Positions 52,078 to 59,862 of a DNA stretch of 64,000 nt are shown in pieces. The stretch's first letter is position 1, and every line of letters begins with the position of its first letter. Source of the DNA: Leptospiraceae bacterium. Lineage in GTDB: Bacteria; Spirochaetota; Leptospiria; Leptospirales; Leptospiraceae. The notes beneath the pieces are model-generated. The model saw nothing but the letters and a program-made list of their open reading frames with translations, did no database searches and was not told the origin of the DNA. The stretch covers positions 65,273 to 129,272 of the forward strand of contig JAKRSH010000029.1 in the NCBI GenBank assembly GCA_022402465.1. The letters are read 5' to 3'. A program made the translations under genes and the position numbers.

Positions 52078-53263
52078 AATTTGTGCTGTAGTTCCTAGAT
52101 TTTCTACTATGATTCGAGGTGGAGCAGAGAAACACGCCTACGATGTCCTATCCATATTTCCTACTAATTGTGAAATAACTATTTTAACTTCGACAGCCTT
52201 GGATTACATATCATGGAAAAATTATTTTAAACCAGGCATATCAAGATTTGAAAGATTCAAGATTGAAAGATTTCAAAATGTGAAAACACGAAATATTAAA
52301 AAATTCAATCAAATATCACAAAAATTGTATGATAAGTTTCCAAATCAATCGTCTGAGGAAGAGCAAGAATGGTTAGAAAGCCAAGGTCCATATTGTCCTG
52401 ATTTAATAAATAGAATTGAAGAAACACAAGCTGAGACAGATCTGTTTATCTTTTTCTCTTATCTGTACTATCCTATATTGAATGGATTAAAATTAGTTCC
52501 AGACAAATCAATCTTCGTACCTATGTTCCATGATGAGTTTCCCATCAACTTAATGCAATACAAACAAGTATATAATGATAAAATACTTTATGCATTCAAT
52601 ACGCCAGAAGAAAAAAATTTATTCGAAAGAGTTTTTGAATTTAAACCAAGGAAACAAACAATAATTGGTACTTATATAAAACCTATAAATCATGATGAAA
52701 ATTTAACAAAAACTCAGAGTCAGAAAGAAGAAAAAGAAACCAAGATATTGCTTACTATAGGTCGAATGGATTTAGGGAAGGGTATATATGAACTTGTTCA
52801 AAACTTTCAAAAATGGAACGATACGGGAAATAGAAATTGTGAACTTCATTTAATAGGTGCTAATCCACCAAAATTAGTATCGAAATTTGCTTCAAAATCA
52901 ATTCGATTTCTAGGCGCATTAAGTGAATCTGATAAATATCATGAAATTCGAAATGCTGATATACTAATTAATCCTTCTTCCGTAGAAAGTTTTTCCATTG
53001 TTGTTATGGAGGCATGGTCCCAAAAAACTCCAATCCTTGTAAATGCCAATTCGGAAGTTTTAGTGGGTCATTGCAAGCGTAGCAATGGCGGGCTTTGGTA
53101 TGCAGATTTTGAAAGCTTCGTTGGGACTTTGAATTTTATGCTAAATAATCATGAAATTTGTACTCAAATGGGCAATAATGGGAGAAAATATGTAGAAGCA
53201 AATTTCTCGCAGGATGTCATTAGGGAAAAATGGAAAAATCTATTGGATATTAATCTCAGCTAA
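52052..53263 (+). CDS. GT4-family glycosyltransferase
   Basis: GT-B glycosyltransferase (403 aa). An N-terminal acceptor domain begins with RGGAEKHAYDVLSIFP, the usual GGxE-type entry of GT4 enzymes, and is followed by LLTIGRMDLGKGIYELV and NPSSVESFSIVVMEAW (EX7E). It is more distant from the other two GT4 proteins. The start is a TTG at 52052, with a second TTG directly after; it overlaps the previous gene by 26 nt. Its 3' end overlaps the convergent inositol monophosphatase gene by 24 bp. Confidence 0.88.
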   Translation: MLNSSKTYKICAVVPRFSTMIRGGAEKHAYDVLSIFPTNCEITILTSTALDYISWKNYFKPGISRFERFKIERFQNVKTRNIKKFNQISQKLYDKFPNQSSEEEQEWLESQGPYCPDLINRIEETQAETDLFIFFSYLYYPILNGLKLVPDKSIFVPMFHDEFPINLMQYKQVYNDKILYAFNTPEEKNLFERVFEFKPRKQTIIGTYIKPINHDENLTKTQSQKEEKETKILLTIGRMDLGKGIYELVQNFQKWNDTGNRNCELHLIGANPPKLVSKFASKSIRFLGALSESDKYHEIRNADILINPSSVESFSIVVMEAWSQKTPILVNANSEVLVGHCKRSNGGLWYADFESFVGTLNFMLNNHEICTQMGNNGRKYVEANFSQDVIREKWKNLLDINLS

Positions 53264-54034
53264 TATTTTGTCATGGATTTTACCATTGGATGCAACTAAA
53301 TTAGGAATATAAGGAGAGTATTCTTTACCATCCATGGTACTTAGTTGAGCTCCTGCTTCTTCCGCTATGAGTCCTGCTGCAGCCATATCCCAAGGTTTCA
53401 ATCCAATTTCATAGTAACCATCAAATTTTCCTTCAGCTAACCAACATAAATCTAAGGTTGCTGCTCCTGTTCTTCGAATGCCTCTAGATCGAATTAAAAT
53501 ATTTTTATAATAACTAAGTAATAAATCTAATTTATCTCCTCTATCATATGGAAATCCAGTTGTAAATAGAGAATCTTTCAGTTCTAAAGTTTGAGAAACA
53601 TGAATACGATCTTTATTCTTTAATGCTCCAGCACCTCGAACTGCATGGTATAAATCTTTTAATTCTGGAAATAAGACTAGTCCAATCACAATCTGAGATG
53701 AACTAATCTGTTCTACTCCAATAGATACTCCATAAAGTGGTAAGTTGTGTGAGTAGTTTGTTGTTCCATCAAGTGGATCAATTATCCATCTGTAATCCGA
53801 ATTACCTTTAACTTCGCCAGATTCTTCTCCTAAGATGGAATCTTGGGGAAAATGTTCGAGAATTTCATCAATTACCATTTTCTCAGAACCCAAATCAGCT
53901 TCAGTGACTAAATCAAATTGACCTTTCTTTTGAATTTCAAAATTCTTCTTTTGATGGATTGTGATTAAAAAGTCACCAACTTTATGAATATAATTTTGGA
54001 AATGATTGTATCTATCTAATATTTCTTGTTGCAT
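53240..54034 (-). CDS. Inositol monophosphatase family protein (SuhB-like)
   Basis: Mg2+-dependent phosphatase (264 aa) with the full set of IMPase motifs: DLVTEADLGSEKMV, ILGEESGE (GEES), WIIDPLDGTTNYSHNLP, and KPWDMAAAGLIAEEAGA. This is much closer to canonical IMPase/SuhB than the copy at 13182-14024. It may act in inositol or related phosphate metabolism; spirochaetes can use inositol phosphates in lipids and compatible solutes. It lies opposite the glycosyltransferase cluster and is transcribed alone. Confidence 0.92.
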   Translation of the reverse strand: MQQEILDRYNHFQNYIHKVGDFLITIHQKKNFEIQKKGQFDLVTEADLGSEKMVIDEILEHFPQDSILGEESGEVKGNSDYRWIIDPLDGTTNYSHNLPLYGVSIGVEQISSSQIVIGLVLFPELKDLYHAVRGAGALKNKDRIHVSQTLELKDSLFTTGFPYDRGDKLDLLLSYYKNILIRSRGIRRTGAATLDLCWLAEGKFDGYYEIGLKPWDMAAAGLIAEEAGAQLSTMDGKEYSPYIPNLVASNGKIHDKILAEINIQ

Positions 54035-54232
54035 TAAATCCAGTTTATTGTAAATAATTTTTGAGTCGAATCAATAAGGGACGATAGACAGAAATTAATG
54101 AAAAAAATATCTAAATAAACCTCATTATGTCATTTCAAAAAGTAAATCTTTAAAAAAATGCTTGTTAGTATTTAGTGTATATTTAAAAAACAAATACAAA
54201 CAAATGATAAATGTAATACAGGGGTTAAGCTT

Positions 54233-54817
54233 ATGATAAGGTTAAAAGTTTTCGTCGATTTTAGGAAGATCAATAATCAATATCTTTCAACAAAGCAAAT
54301 TGAAGAGATATTGATTTTAGTTAAAAAAAATCCAGTCCATAGATTAGTTACTAAATTGCTTCTATCAACTGGTTTATATATAACTGAATTAATTAACTTA
54401 AGAATTTCTGATTTGGATCCTTTAGAGTCTACTATCTCAATAAGAGAACATAAAAAACTAAATGGAAGGATTATTTCCATTCCTAAAGATTTATGTATGG
54501 AACTTTTACGTCATGGACAGTCCATTCATACAGATGGTTATCTATTTCAAGGAAGAGAAGGCAGGATTTGTGATCGTACAGTTCAGAAAATTTTAGTTAA
54601 AATCAATCAATTAAATCTGGGTAAAAATCTTACCATTGAGAGAATTCGAAATGCAATAGCGCTTCAGCTTTTAATCTCTGGGCAAAGCATTCCAGAAATC
54701 GCATATTTCTTGGGGCACAAGGAAGTTCGCAGCACTCGAAGAAGAATTCAGAAATTTTTGGAACACGATACAGCGAGACTAGAGCTATTTAAAGTCATTT
54801 TCGCAAAATACGCTTGA
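54233..54817 (+). CDS. Catalytically degenerate tyrosine-recombinase-fold protein
   Basis: A 194-aa protein with the catalytic-domain fold of phage integrase/XerCD but no N-terminal SAM-like arm-binding domain. The family motif TGLRxSEL appears as STGLYITELINLRISDL, so the first catalytic Arg is Tyr49. HxLRHxxA appears as ERIRNAIALQLL, keeping Arg139 but replacing His with Glu136. LGHxxxxxTxxY appears as LGHKEVRSTRRR, keeping His162 but having Arg171 where the nucleophile Tyr belongs. It cannot form the usual DNA-phosphotyrosine bond. It may bind DNA as a regulator or be decaying. A CAGGGGTT-type Shine-Dalgarno precedes the ATG. Confidence 0.8.
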   Translation: MIRLKVFVDFRKINNQYLSTKQIEEILILVKKNPVHRLVTKLLLSTGLYITELINLRISDLDPLESTISIREHKKLNGRIISIPKDLCMELLRHGQSIHTDGYLFQGREGRICDRTVQKILVKINQLNLGKNLTIERIRNAIALQLLISGQSIPEIAYFLGHKEVRSTRRRIQKFLEHDTARLELFKVIFAKYA

Positions 54818-54850
54818 AATTTTCTTGTAGTACTTGGACTATTTCTTAAA

Positions 54851-54877
54851 ATGGGTAAAGTTTTGGACTTTATCCAT
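54851..54877 (+). other. Stem-loop upstream of STAS gene
   Basis: ATGGGTAAAGT at 54851-54861 pairs with ACTTTATCCAT at 54867-54877 (11 bp including one G-T pair, 5-nt loop). It ends 4 nt before the GGGGAAG Shine-Dalgarno of the STAS gene. No T-tract follows, so a leader structure is as likely as a terminator. Confidence 0.45.
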
Positions 54878-54891
54878 TTACGGGGAAGATT

Positions 54892-55230
54892 TTGGAAATT
54901 AAAACCAAGAAAATAGGAAAACATACTCTGGTTCATTTGAATGGGAGATTAGATATTACTCACTCTGATGAGGTCGAGGCTAAATTAGCGAGCGATGTTC
55001 AAGGTGGTGATGGAGATATCATCATTAATCTCGAATTAATTTCATATATTTCATCCTCCGGAATTCGAATTTTTGTAGGAATGGTAAGAGAACTAGATAA
55101 GCAAGGAAGAAAGTTAAAGTTATGTTGCATTACTCCACCTGTGAAAAAGGTTTTTGATGTAGTTGAACTTTTAGACCTATTCGAAGTTTTTGAAACCGAG
55201 CAAGAAGCAATCAACTCTTTATCTAAATAA
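54892..55230 (+). CDS. STAS-domain anti-sigma factor antagonist
   Basis: A 112-aa SpoIIAA/RsbV-like protein. The STAS core reads LVHLNGRLDITHSDEVEAKL, IIINLELISYISSSGIRIFV and KLKLCCITPPVKKVFDVV. The serine pair Ser55/Ser56 in SSSG lies where DSSG carries the phosphorylated serine in SpoIIAA, with Ser in place of Asp. Such proteins capture an anti-sigma kinase when dephosphorylated. The start is a TTG after GGGGAAG. No kinase or phosphatase partner adjoins; partners are probably encoded elsewhere, and a second STAS domain is in the VWA-STAS protein. Confidence 0.9.
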   Translation: MEIKTKKIGKHTLVHLNGRLDITHSDEVEAKLASDVQGGDGDIIINLELISYISSSGIRIFVGMVRELDKQGRKLKLCCITPPVKKVFDVVELLDLFEVFETEQEAINSLSK

Positions 55231-55248
55231 TTTTATGTGGAGGGCTTC

Positions 55249-56685
55249 ATGCTTTTAGCCCTTCTATCTGTTTTACTCCTTTTATTCTCAATCTATCTTG
55301 GATCTTATGTGCCATTTGTATGGCCAGACGAGGTCTTATTTTTTAACCCTGCTTTCGAATGGTATCAGACAGGTGAATTACGAACCACGGTATTAGAAGG
55401 TCTTATTCCAGGTATGGAAAAATATACTTTGTGGATGTCTCCCTTGTATATGCTGCTACTTGGATTTTCTTTCCACTTTTGGGAGGCTAATATTGAAAAC
55501 GCTAGAACTTTATCTTACATCATAGGTTTGCTAGCCATTTATCAATTCCATTCTTTCCTTAAATCTGAATTGAAAATTGGAATGAACAAATCTTTTGCTG
55601 TTGTGGCAACAGTATTTCTTTTGATGGATGTTCTTTTATTTAAAATTTCCCACACATCAAGAATGGAGACACTTTGTATCTTAATGGGAATATCCTCTAT
55701 ATTCTTAGCATATAAATCTTTGTATTTTAAATCTGGTTTATTTTTAGGTCTCGCAATTCTTTCTCATCCGTTTGGAGTTTTTTATTCTATTCCTATCGCA
55801 TATCTTTGGTTAGAACAAAAATCCATTTCTCATTTTAAGATTTTTACTTTTATTTCTATTGGAACTATTATAGTATTATTACCTTGGTTGATCTATATCA
55901 TACCTAGATTGGATTTATTCTTTATACAATTTGGTGCACAACTTGCACGCAAACGTGAACTTTTCGAATTGTTCTCTCAGTTTGATAAGATAAGAATATA
56001 TTTTTCGGGTTATTACTTTCCAATATTAAAATTAATTTCAATACTATTTATTATAATATTAGGATCTAAGTCGCTGGGTTTAATTCCTAGAAAACGTCTA
56101 CGTAATTTATTAGTAATTTGGTTATTTGCTATGATACTTGGATTTTATGCTTCATCAGAATCATGGTATGTAGTTCATTCAACTTTTCCAATTGCTATAT
56201 TTTTTACTTTAGCGTCTAAAGAAAGAATTTGGTTTCGAAATGGAATATTGCTTTTCCAAGGCTTCTTATTCATATTTTTTATATATTCAGCACTATACCA
56301 AGAAGATGTATATGCCAAAACAAATGAATTCAATCAAAAGGTTATTGAATTATCTAAAGGAAAAAGAAAGATCTACTCTCAATTGATCCCTGATCCATAT
56401 TTTATTCTTAAAGAAAATAATCCAGAAGCTAGAGTTTATGAATTCATACCTGGTGAACTATCTATTTCCAACATTTTCTTTCAAGAAACAATAGAATCTA
56501 TGGATTTATTTCTCTTTTATGATGAAACTTTAGCTAATTCAAATATAAAAGAATTGGTGAAGGATTCTTCAAAATACAAAAGAGAAGAATGGCAGATACA
56601 ATATAATTCTAAGGTTCCAGGTAAAGGCCCATGGAAGATATTTTCTTATGAAAAAATACATAATGAACCCACAGAGTTTCAATGA
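55249..56685 (+). CDS. Membrane glycosyltransferase (GT39/GT83-like)
   Basis: A 478-aa polytopic protein with about ten membrane helices. The first extracytoplasmic loop carries VWPDEVLFFNPAFEWYQTG, the acidic D-E loop motif of PMT/ArnT-type transferases, which use a polyprenyl-phosphate sugar on the periplasmic side. Further features are the MSPLYMLLLG helix and a soluble C-terminal tail of about 100 residues. The ATG at 55249 has GGAGG 5 nt upstream; a GTG at 55237 lies before it. Substrate may be lipid A, a protein or a glycan. Coupled to the SGNH gene by a 4-nt overlap. Confidence 0.82.
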   Translation: MLLALLSVLLLLFSIYLGSYVPFVWPDEVLFFNPAFEWYQTGELRTTVLEGLIPGMEKYTLWMSPLYMLLLGFSFHFWEANIENARTLSYIIGLLAIYQFHSFLKSELKIGMNKSFAVVATVFLLMDVLLFKISHTSRMETLCILMGISSIFLAYKSLYFKSGLFLGLAILSHPFGVFYSIPIAYLWLEQKSISHFKIFTFISIGTIIVLLPWLIYIIPRLDLFFIQFGAQLARKRELFELFSQFDKIRIYFSGYYFPILKLISILFIIILGSKSLGLIPRKRLRNLLVIWLFAMILGFYASSESWYVVHSTFPIAIFFTLASKERIWFRNGILLFQGFLFIFFIYSALYQEDVYAKTNEFNQKVIELSKGKRKIYSQLIPDPYFILKENNPEARVYEFIPGELSISNIFFQETIESMDLFLFYDETLANSNIKELVKDSSKYKREEWQIQYNSKVPGKGPWKIFSYEKIHNEPTEFQ

Positions 56686-57326
56686 ATTTGTATCAATTTC
56701 ATTATTATTTCAAAATTACTATAGCCCTTATCTTTCTCCTTACAAATTGTTACACTTCAAAAGATACTTCCGACCTACCAAGTATACTACCATTACTAAT
56801 GAATCAGAATATTGATCTATTGATGATTGGTGATTCTCTTTCAGAGAGATCTAATGCTTTTGACCTTCAACAAAAGTTAGGAAACTCTTATAAGGTTAAC
56901 GATATTTCTGTTTCTGGAAGAGATGTTCGAATTTGGCTAACGGATAAACAAAAAATCCAAGCTAATAAAGCCAATATAGTAATCGTAAATCTCGGAACGA
57001 ATGATGCATCTTATTATTCTACGAATGAATATCCTAAATACTATTCAGAGTTGATTGAATATTTAAGAAGTATTTATTCATGGAAAATAGTTCTAACTCT
57101 TGTACCACCAACAAACGATCCAATTCTAAAAGAAAGAATTCAAATCAATAATCTTTGGATTCAAACTAATTATCCTAATGAAACTAGGGTAGATCTAGAG
57201 GATTTATTTGAAAAAAATAAAAGTCTTCCTTTATACCCAGCTATTGACAATATTCATCCTAATCCAATTGGATATGATATTATTGGATCAGAATATTCAA
57301 GAATTCTAAGTGGTCTAAGAATTTAA
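56682..57326 (+). CDS. SGNH/GDSL-hydrolase lipoprotein
   Basis: A 214-aa lipoprotein (ALIFLLTNC lipobox). The blocks [12 protein letters not shown] (nucleophile Ser), [13 protein letters not shown] and [14 protein letters not shown] (Asp-His) form the SGNH hydrolase triad. Likely an O-acetyl or acyl esterase acting on an envelope glycan or lipid. The ATGA overlap with the membrane glycosyltransferase suggests that both act on the same glycoconjugate. It is not closely related to the SGNH lipoprotein at 32314-33171. Its 3' end overlaps coaX by 12 bp. Confidence 0.87.
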   Translation: MNLYQFHYYFKITIALIFLLTNCYTSKDTSDLPSILPLLMNQNIDLLMIGDSLSERSNAFDLQQKLGNSYKVNDISVSGRDVRIWLTDKQKIQANKANIVIVNLGTNDASYYSTNEYPKYYSELIEYLRSIYSWKIVLTLVPPTNDPILKERIQINNLWIQTNYPNETRVDLEDLFEKNKSLPLYPAIDNIHPNPIGYDIIGSEYSRILSGLRI

Positions 57327-58103
57327 AATTGCTAGTTCCTTTAATCCTTTTAAAGTTAAGAAAGGATCTATAGAATCAAAGATTCCAGGGTGTGCATTAT
57401 GGATTGTTGAAACCAAACCTCCTGTTCCTATCACAAGATAATCAGAGCCAAGCTCCTTCTTAATTTGATCAATAATTCCTTGAATCAATCCAACCCAACC
57501 GTAAAAGAATCCAGCTTGCAGTGCCTCTATTGTTGATTCACCTAAAACACTTTTAGGTGTTTCAAAAACTATAGGCGGTAGTTGAGCTGTGTTTCTTGTA
57601 AGAGCATCCATAGAAATTTTTAATCCAGGAGCTATCACTCCTCCTAAATATTCTGGAACATCATTCAATATACAAAATGTAGTGGCTGTTCCCAGATCTA
57701 TAATTATGCATTTCTGTTTCGTGTTATGAACTGCACAATAAGCTGCATTCACTAATCGATCAGCCCCAATTTCAAATGGTCTTGGATATTTTATTTCAAA
57801 AGGTAATTTTATTTTATAATTAACTTGTAATGGTTCAGCATCAAACCAATCACTTAACATTCTCTCTACGATTGGATTAAAGGATGGAACGACACTGGAA
57901 TAAACAGAGCTTATAATTTTAATATTCTCCAATTTATCTTGAGAAAGAAACCCTCGGAGAAATAAACCGAGTTCATCGGAAGTTCTATCTCTTCGTGTAA
58001 CCGTTCTTTTGTGAAAAATGGGGTTTTCTTCATTCTCTTTAAACAATCCAAAAACTGAATTAGTATTTCCAACATCGATCACTAAAATATGATTATTACT
58101 CAT
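57315..58103 (-). CDS. coaX: Type III pantothenate kinase
   Basis: CoaX, which phosphorylates pantothenate in coenzyme A synthesis (262 aa). It belongs to the ASKHA superfamily: the N-terminal phosphate loop [43 protein letters not shown], and the late GTGGLVSTI. It needs a monovalent cation and is insensitive to CoA feedback in characterised members. It overlaps birA by 8 nt, an arrangement found in many bacteria. Confidence 0.95.
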   Translation of the reverse strand: MSNNHILVIDVGNTNSVFGLFKENEENPIFHKRTVTRRDRTSDELGLFLRGFLSQDKLENIKIISSVYSSVVPSFNPIVERMLSDWFDAEPLQVNYKIKLPFEIKYPRPFEIGADRLVNAAYCAVHNTKQKCIIIDLGTATTFCILNDVPEYLGGVIAPGLKISMDALTRNTAQLPPIVFETPKSVLGESTIEALQAGFFYGWVGLIQGIIDQIKKELGSDYLVIGTGGLVSTIHNAHPGIFDSIDPFLTLKGLKELAILNS

Positions 58104-58866
58104 TTATCTCTCCAATAATCTCAAAATGAGATCCCGTGTCCATTAAGCTGTGTTTAAAACCATTTTGGTCAAGTACAAGTAGAAATCCATATTCATCATA
58201 ACCTATTACTCTTCCACGAACCATATCATTTTCTATTTTAGTTTCGATGATTTTATGAAGTAATAAAGAGTGTTTTTCAAGCCATTGCAACTCTTTTAAG
58301 GTTTTGGAAGGATCCATCAATTGTATGATTGAATCATTTAAATTTTCAATAAATTTTAATATGATTCTTTCCGTAGTACCTTCTAAAGGATTTTCATCTA
58401 AAAGAAAATCTGCAATCTGTTTGAGTTCCTGGGGAATTTCTTGGCCATAAACATTCAATCCAAAACCAATAATTACTTCGAATTGGTCATCTTGCACTTC
58501 TCCCTCAATAAGAAAACCTGCAATCTTTTTATGATTCCGATAAATATCATTGGGCCATTTTAATGAAATTTCAGAAACTTTTTCTGGATATAAACTATAA
58601 ATTGCTTTTAGTAGTGATGCACCAGACATCAATGAGAGCAAAGGAAGTGGAATCGTTGTTAAACCAAATTTAACTTTCCCTGAAAAAATAATATTCTCAT
58701 CACCTAAAGCAAACCAAACTTTGCCCTTCCTTCCTCTACCTTTATTTTGGTACCTTGAACGAACCCATGAACCCGCATCTTGAGAAGGTTCTTTTATCCA
58801 ATCATTGGTTGAATCTACTTCCTCGAGGAAGGTTCCTTTCTGTGGATCGATAAGCCTAAGCGACAT
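58096..58866 (-). CDS. birA: Biotin--[acetyl-CoA-carboxylase] ligase
   Basis: Biotin protein ligase (256 aa) that attaches biotin to the carboxyl-carrier protein. Catalytic-domain motifs: [12 protein letters not shown], the biotinyl-AMP loop [19 protein letters not shown] and [10 protein letters not shown]. It lacks an N-terminal helix-turn-helix, so it is a monofunctional ligase and not a repressor. The C-terminal SH3-like cap is present. First gene of the birA-coaX pair. Confidence 0.94.
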   Translation of the reverse strand: MSLRLIDPQKGTFLEEVDSTNDWIKEPSQDAGSWVRSRYQNKGRGRKGKVWFALGDENIIFSGKVKFGLTTIPLPLLSLMSGASLLKAIYSLYPEKVSEISLKWPNDIYRNHKKIAGFLIEGEVQDDQFEVIIGFGLNVYGQEIPQELKQIADFLLDENPLEGTTERIILKFIENLNDSIIQLMDPSKTLKELQWLEKHSLLLHKIIETKIENDMVRGRVIGYDEYGFLLVLDQNGFKHSLMDTGSHFEIIGEINE

Positions 58867-58959
58867 GCTTCCAAATTCGAGTTGATAAAACTACTAGCAA
58901 GGAAAAATCTTTATTTTCCTTGCGTATTCCGATTTTTCTTACATAATGACGAATGAGTC

Positions 58960-59862
58960 ATGGCTGAACATATTTCCGAAATACTAAAATCAAACAATCC
59001 TTGTATAAGTTTTGAATTTTTTCCACCTAAAACTCAAGAATCATCCGACGTACTTTTTCATACTATATCTGAACTCATGCCCTTAAAACCTGCTTATGTT
59101 TCTGTAACCTACGGGGCGGGAGGTTCAACCAGCGAATTGACTAGAGAACTTGTGGTTAAACTTCAGAAACAAACCTCACTTTCAATTGTCTCTCACCTAA
59201 CATGTGTAGGTCATACAAAAGAAGAAATAAGATCCTTGCTTAAAATCTATGATGAAAGTGGTATCCGAAACATTATGGCATTGCGAGGTGATCCACCTCA
59301 TGGCCAGAAAGAATTCGTACCAGTTCCAAATGGCTTTCATTTTGCAGCGGAACTAGTTGCATTTATCAAAAAAGAATTTCCTAGCATGGGTATTGGTGTT
59401 GCTGGTTTTCCAGAAGGTCATCCAGTTACACCAAACAGATTATTAGAAATTGACTATTTAAAGAGAAAAGTTGATGAAGGTGCAGATTATATTTGTACAC
59501 AACTTTTTTTTGACAATCGAGACTTTTATGATTTCAGAGAAAGATGCGAGTTGGCTGGAATAAAGATTCCTATCATTGCGGGTATCATGCCTATTACTTC
59601 TAGAAAGTCTATTAATCGTATGGCTGAACTAGCATTAGGTTCTAAATTTCCTGCCAAATTATTAAAAAATTTAACAAGAGCTGTAGATGATATGTATGCT
59701 GAAAATGTTGGTATTCATTGGGCTACTGAACAAGTAAGAGATTTACTTGATCAAAATGTAAAAGGAATACATATGTATACTTTGAATCGATCCAAAGCAA
59801 CTTTACAAATTTGTCATTCTTTGGGTATTGAATCTTTCAAAAATTTAGAAACAAAGAATTAA
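58960..59862 (+). CDS. metF: Methylenetetrahydrofolate reductase
   Basis: FAD enzyme reducing 5,10-methylene-THF to 5-methyl-THF for methionine synthesis (300 aa). Signature segments: ISFEFFPPKTQES, SVTYGAGGSTSELTRE, LTCVGHTKEEI, NIMALRGDPP and AGFPEGHP. Standard length for the bacterial single-domain form. The first methionine in frame is at 58960. I see no SAM or S-box-like leader in the 93 nt upstream. The stop overlaps the convergent kinase gene by 4 bp. Confidence 0.96.
   Translation: MAEHISEILKSNNPCISFEFFPPKTQESSDVLFHTISELMPLKPAYVSVTYGAGGSTSELTRELVVKLQKQTSLSIVSHLTCVGHTKEEIRSLLKIYDESGIRNIMALRGDPPHGQKEFVPVPNGFHFAAELVAFIKKEFPSMGIGVAGFPEGHPVTPNRLLEIDYLKRKVDEGADYICTQLFFDNRDFYDFRERCELAGIKIPIIAGIMPITSRKSINRMAELALGSKFPAKLLKNLTRAVDDMYAENVGIHWATEQVRDLLDQNVKGIHMYTLNRSKATLQICHSLGIESFKNLETKN

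Noticed and set aside
54233-54817. Integrase as evidence of a prophage or genomic island
   Set aside because: No attachment repeats, tRNA, phage genes or base-composition shift were seen around it, and the catalytic residues are missing.
58867-58959. SAM or cobalamin riboswitch ahead of metF
   Set aside because: The 93-bp gap is too short for a known riboswitch plus expression platform, and no matching conserved core is seen.
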